The notes under the pieces were generated by a model, which worked only from the letters and a program-made list of their open reading frames with translations, searched no databases and had not been told where the DNA came from. 64,000 nt of DNA, taken from Bacteroidales bacterium. GTDB taxonomy: Bacteria > Bacteroidota > Bacteroidia > Bacteroidales > F082. Below are positions 60,467 through 64,000 of this stretch, one piece after another; positions within the stretch are counted from its first letter, which is position 1, and the number at the start of each line of letters is the position of its first letter. The DNA lies in the NCBI GenBank assembly GCA_024710405.1, contig JANJUV010000007.1:550181-614180 (forward strand), in the 5' to 3' direction. The position numbers and the translations under genes were made by a program.

Positions 60467-63402
60467 AACCAATAAAAAAGAACGATATGAAAAAAACTCT
60501 GTTGCTACATTATTTACTGATCCTTTTCACCTTTGTTAATGCACAATGGAGTGAGAATCCAATGGTGAACAATGTTGTCTGCAATCTTGGCGGCGAACAG
60601 GCCATTCCTAAAATTGCCATTGGCCCGACAGGCGACAGCTACATCGGCTATTTCTCCAACGAAAGTGGCAACTACAATGTCAGGCTGCAGCGCATTGATC
60701 AGTTAGGAAACATACTTTGGACAGCCAACGGGCTGCTGATCAGCAACAACACGGCCGACACATGGCTTACAGACTGGGACATGACTGTTGATCAAACCAA
60801 TCATGCAGTGCTCGTTTGGCAGGATATCCGAAACGGGAACAACAATGTGTATGCCTACCGCATTTCGCCGGAGGGAAACTTTGTTTGGGGCGCCAACGGT
60901 ATCGCACTTTCGAACAACAGCGCTTTCAATGCTGCACCGAAGGTTACCATCACCAATGCAAATAATGCGGTGTTTGCCTGGCAATCGGATAATGTGGTCA
61001 TTATGCAGAAAGTTAATCCGGCAGGAAGCCTGCAGTGGGGTGCCAACGGAATCACCCTGAGTTCACCAAACCGCTACACCTGGCCACAACTCCTTCCGGC
61101 AGGCACTGACGACATCATCCTGAAACTTTTTGACGATAGCGGTCCTGTGAATGCCCCAACACGATATGTTCTGGCCCGAAGGTTTGGTTCCGATGGCAGC
61201 CCGGTGTGGTCATCCTACACCACAGTAAGCAACGCAGGTGGCATCTCGGCCTGGACGCAGATATTTTCGTTTATTCCCGATGGAAATGATGGCTTTTATA
61301 TCGCCTGGCACGATGACCGCGACATGAACATGCGCTCATCGGTGTTCGTGCAGCACGTGAACAATGCCGGACAGGTGCAGTTTACAGCCAATGGTGTTGA
61401 GGCAAGCACAGCATCCTCACAAAACCACAGTTATCCTTTTTTGGCTAAACCTCCGGGTTCATCAGATGTATTTGTTTATTGGATGGAACAAACAGGCAAT
61501 CAGAGTCAATGGGGCATCACGGGACAGAAATTCAACAGCAGCGGAGCAAGGCAATGGACAAATACGGGCATGGTATTCATCCCTGTGTCCACTACTCAGG
61601 TATATCCCATTGACGCACGGACATCCCCGACCGACATGGTGGTGTTTTATGAAGAATACTCCAATGTGCTCCTCTCGACCGTGAAGGCCATGAGAATAGC
61701 CACTGACGGAAGTTTTGTCTGGAATCCGGCAACGGCTTTTGTCAGTTCGCTTCAATCCGAAAAAGGCGAAGGTGTTGCCACCTCTTTCCACAACAATCAG
61801 TGGGTGCTGGCATGGGAAGACAGCAGAAACGGAAATAAAGACATCTATGCCCAGAACATACAACTCGATGCCAGCCTTGGACCCCATAACCCACAGTTTG
61901 GGTTTATTGAAGGCACTGTGACCCTCAATGGCGGAGACGGGAATGTGATTCAGACCGTTGTAAGTGCCGGTGAATACACCACAAATCCTAATAGCTCAGG
62001 ATTCTATTCAATGGAAGTAGAAACCGGAACATACTCTGTGAGTGCAAGTCTTAGCGGATATTATCCCGAAACTGTAAGTGATGTAATTGTTTTAAATGAG
62101 GCCACTACCGGTGGAGTTGATTTCGTTCTTGATGCCATTCCAACACATGGATTCATCGAAGGAACCGTCAGTTTGCTCGGTGGTAATGGTGATGTAACTC
62201 AGGTTCAAGTGTCAGCAGCCGGTATAACCACTTTTCCCGCTTCCGACGGTTTTTATTCTCTCGAAGTCCCGGTTGGAACATGGGATGTTGAAGCCTCGTT
62301 AACAGGATATTACACCACTGTTGAAGCCGGAATAGTAGTCGAACCAGGACTGACCACTTCTGATGTCGATATTGACATGTTTCCTATACCAGCGCCGGGG
62401 TTCATTGAAGGCTTTGTGACCCTGCTTGGTGGTGAAGGCACTGTTACAGATGTCGTTGTAAGCAATGGCAGTCAATCGGCAAATCCTGACCAAACAGGCT
62501 ACTACATTATTGAGTGCCAACCCGGTAACTATGATGTAAGTGCCAGCCTGAACGGATATCAAACACAAACCATCGAAAACGTCGTAGTGGTTGAAGACCA
62601 AACAACCTCAGATGTGGACTTTTCACTGACAGCCAACCCTGAAAGCGGCTTCATTAGCGGACATATCACCATAACAGGAGGTTATGCCGATGTAACCCTG
62701 ACAGCCATCAAAGCAGGGCCCTATATGGCTTATGCTGAAGAAGACGGCAATTACCTGCTCGAAACACCTCCAGGTGTGTATGACGTATTAGCTTTTAATC
62801 CATACACCGAATCACAGACAATTTCAGCTGTTGATGTGCTTTCCGGGGACACAACCATGAACATTGACTTCGATCTTCTTGTTGTGCGTACCGACATCAT
62901 TTGCCGTGCATTTGACAGTGACAATAACCTGCTTAATCAGGTAGCTTTGACTCTACAAAGCACAGACACTACATTGACAGGCGAAATAGTGAACGATTCT
63001 CTGGTTTTCTATCATGTGCCATTCGGAAGTTATTCAGGAAATGCTGTTTATGGAGATTATGAGGTGGACCAGGCGTTTCAGATAAACGCAACAAACCATC
63101 AGGCTTATTTCATATTTCATATGGTTGGCCTGACAAACAGTTCTTCTTCAGCGGATTTTATTTTGTGGCCTAACCCTGTTTCTGCAGAAGGGCATCTGTT
63201 CATTCCTGCTTCTGAGCATGAAATAATATCAATAGAGATTACTCACACAGGTGGATCCAGGATTTTTAACTTCGATCGATTGAGAACTTCAGGAGGGGTT
63301 ATTTCACTAAGTCTCGATAAGAATGAAATCCTTCCCGGTGTTTATCTGATGACCATAATTACTTCAAACAGCAGAAAAGTGATTAAATTTATTGTTCAGT
63401 AA
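60463..63402 (+). CDS. Large T9SS cargo protein with four 83-residue repeats
   Basis: A 979-residue exported protein; a second in-frame ATG at 60487 gives the better signal peptide (MKKTLLLHYLLILFTFVNAQ). Residues about 30-470 contain repeated WGANGI/WQDIRNGN/AWEDSRNGN motifs, a propeller-like exported domain. From residue 480 four carboxypeptidase-regulatory-like beta-sandwich repeats begin with GFIEG, GFIEG, GFIEG and GFISG at 480, 563, 646 and 729, exactly 83 residues apart. Another sandwich-like region follows. The last 80 residues are a sorting domain (FILWPNPVSAEGHLFI, LPGVYLMTIIT). It is likely a surface protein for adhesion or binding; no catalytic motif is seen. Confidence 0.88.
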   Translation: MKPIKKNDMKKTLLLHYLLILFTFVNAQWSENPMVNNVVCNLGGEQAIPKIAIGPTGDSYIGYFSNESGNYNVRLQRIDQLGNILWTANGLLISNNTADTWLTDWDMTVDQTNHAVLVWQDIRNGNNNVYAYRISPEGNFVWGANGIALSNNSAFNAAPKVTITNANNAVFAWQSDNVVIMQKVNPAGSLQWGANGITLSSPNRYTWPQLLPAGTDDIILKLFDDSGPVNAPTRYVLARRFGSDGSPVWSSYTTVSNAGGISAWTQIFSFIPDGNDGFYIAWHDDRDMNMRSSVFVQHVNNAGQVQFTANGVEASTASSQNHSYPFLAKPPGSSDVFVYWMEQTGNQSQWGITGQKFNSSGARQWTNTGMVFIPVSTTQVYPIDARTSPTDMVVFYEEYSNVLLSTVKAMRIATDGSFVWNPATAFVSSLQSEKGEGVATSFHNNQWVLAWEDSRNGNKDIYAQNIQLDASLGPHNPQFGFIEGTVTLNGGDGNVIQTVVSAGEYTTNPNSSGFYSMEVETGTYSVSASLSGYYPETVSDVIVLNEATTGGVDFVLDAIPTHGFIEGTVSLLGGNGDVTQVQVSAAGITTFPASDGFYSLEVPVGTWDVEASLTGYYTTVEAGIVVEPGLTTSDVDIDMFPIPAPGFIEGFVTLLGGEGTVTDVVVSNGSQSANPDQTGYYIIECQPGNYDVSASLNGYQTQTIENVVVVEDQTTSDVDFSLTANPESGFISGHITITGGYADVTLTAIKAGPYMAYAEEDGNYLLETPPGVYDVLAFNPYTESQTISAVDVLSGDTTMNIDFDLLVVRTDIICRAFDSDNNLLNQVALTLQSTDTTLTGEIVNDSLVFYHVPFGSYSGNAVYGDYEVDQAFQINATNHQAYFIFHMVGLTNSSSSADFILWPNPVSAEGHLFIPASEHEIISIEITHTGGSRIFNFDRLRTSGGVISLSLDKNEILPGVYLMTIITSNSRKVIKFIVQ

Positions 63403-63467
63403 TACTGTTAGTTACACTTTGAGCATTAATTTTTTTTCAAAAAATTAAAAAAAAAACACTAAAAACA

Positions 63468-63499
63468 CTTGACAAAAGTTAATCATGGATTTATCTTTG
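63468..63499 (+). promoter_or_regulatory. Orphan promoter after the T9SS gene
   Basis: CTTG (63468-63471), 20 bp, TATCTTTG (63492-63499), an exact -7 box followed by CA as at several gene starts here. No plus-strand coding region follows. Confidence 0.6.
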
Positions 63500-63504
63500 C
63501 ATCA

Positions 63505-63568
63505 AAGAAACTAATCGACTTGTTTTGTTTGTTTTTCATAATTGGGCCGCCTCCCCGGCGGCTTTTTT
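63505..63568 (+). ncRNA. Candidate small RNA of about 64 nt
   Basis: Bounded by a consensus promoter and a strong terminator, with no open reading frame of note between. The 5' part is single-stranded and U-rich (TTGTTTTGTTTG), the 3' part is the terminator stem, the usual layout of a small regulatory RNA. The terminator may also end the mRNA of the gene at 60463, making this a 3'-UTR-derived RNA. Start and end are estimated from the promoter and T-tract. Not matched to a known family. Confidence 0.45.
63546..63568 (+). terminator. Strong intrinsic terminator
   Basis: GCCGCC (63546-63551), loop TCCCC, GGCGGC (63557-63562), then TTTTTT (63563-63568). It ends the candidate small RNA and probably the T9SS gene mRNA. 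Confidence 0.9.
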
Positions 63569-63608
63569 ATTTATACAAACTCTGAAAGCCCCTTATTTTA
63601 TAAAGAAA

Positions 63609-63641
63609 ACAGGATCATGACCTTTGAGTCTGTGATCCTGT
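63609..63641 (-). terminator. Terminator of the LruC-domain gene
   Basis: Perfect 9-bp stem ACAGGATCA/TGATCCTGT (63609-63617 with 63633-63641), followed on the minus strand by TTTTCTTTAT. It lies 33 bases past the stop codon. Confidence 0.8.
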
Positions 63642-63673
63642 AAAATAAATCCAAAGAATGAAAAGCTTACTGA

Positions 63674-64000
63674 TCAGGGCACTTCGTACAGCAACGCATC
63701 GTTTCTGTAACCTTGCGTGCTACGGTACCAATCGGGGAAGAGCTGGCCTCCGCTTTCGGCCCAGGCACCAAATTTCAGGTATGCCTGCGTGATATCAACT
63801 TTTTCGAGTGGCCACACAAATTCTGAAGGAATATCAATGGCCCAGGGCAGGTTGTTCAAGGTTTTATAGGTGCGGCCTGTCGCCGGTTCGCTGTCATCTT
63901 CCCACATCCCAAACCAGGCCGGGTCAACAAGGTCTGTGGCCGGATAGTTGGGCAGGTGCACTTCGTGTCCGCGTTCTTTATTCACGATCAGGAAGGGGTT
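63674..64000 (-). CDS. C-terminus of a LruC/DUF4842 domain protein (5' end beyond window)
   Basis: The minus-strand frame is open to the right edge (108 codons plus stop), so only the C-terminus is seen. It begins NPFLIVNKERGHEVHLPNYP and continues with TDLVDPAWFG, NNLPWAIDIPSEFVWPLEK and FGAWAESGGQLFPDWY. These are the hallmarks of the LruC domain (DUF4842) found at the C-terminus of large exported Bacteroidota and Leptospira proteins. A GTG at 63985 could be mistaken for a start; the conserved residues upstream of it show the gene is longer. Function of the family is unknown. Confidence 0.85.
   Translation of the reverse strand, partial: NPFLIVNKERGHEVHLPNYPATDLVDPAWFGMWEDDSEPATGRTYKTLNNLPWAIDIPSEFVWPLEKVDITQAYLKFGAWAESGGQLFPDWYRSTQGYRNDALLYEVP

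Overview
The window is chromosomal DNA from a member of the Bacteroidota, most likely class Bacteroidia. Four things point there. Several exported proteins end in type IX secretion (Por) sorting domains. Two TonB receptors, a TamB protein and lipoproteins are of Bacteroidota type. Promoters follow the Bacteroidota pattern TTTG, 19-21 bp, TAnnTTTG. Most genes lack a Shine-Dalgarno sequence. I could not run searches, so no genus is named.

Layout. 1-4.3 kb (minus): an exported TPR-CHAT lipoprotein, cut by the window edge, and a T9SS cargo protein carrying both dockerin-like and cohesin-like parts. 4.5-9.2 kb: a thioredoxin-like protein coupled to an outer-membrane beta-barrel, tRNA-Val on the other strand, and a DPP IV peptidase. 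9.2-24.4 kb (plus): the translation/transcription core, in order rpsU, xer recombinase, hpf, tRNA-Thr/Tyr/Gly/Thr, tuf, tRNA-Trp, secE, nusG, rplK, rplA, rplJ, rplL, rpoB, rpoC and a DUF3467 gene, closed by a strong terminator.

24.4-36.4 kb (minus): one tightly packed operon reading TamB, a T9SS cargo protein, an AddA/RecB-like helicase-nuclease and a tricorn-like protease, divergent from tsaD. 37.5-45.8 kb (minus): a DUF4153 membrane protein, a heavy-metal RND efflux system (His-rich small protein, adaptor, pump, TolC-type channel) and a DsrE protein. 46-47.9 kb: convergent dgt and tpx. 48-57.8 kb (minus): two TonB-receptor loci. The first has a small anchored protein, a receptor, a YD-like exported protein and a DUF438-hemerythrin-PAS sensor. 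The second is a receptor preceded by a beta-helix lipoprotein. 58-64 kb: a membrane-anchored MutS-family ATPase (minus), a methyltransferase coupled to a large T9SS protein with four 83-residue repeats (plus), a candidate small RNA, and the C-terminus of a LruC-domain protein.

No CRISPR array, insertion sequence, prophage or rRNA gene was seen, and no stretch over 300 bases lacks a gene. The most interesting signals are regulatory: hpf alone has a perfect Shine-Dalgarno in a lineage that hides its anti-SD; rpsU and the tRNA-tuf operon share an extended promoter element; strong RNA hairpins lie between tuf and tRNA-Trp and between rplL and rpoB; several start codons sit right on their promoter; and a short transcription unit lies near 63.5 kb.
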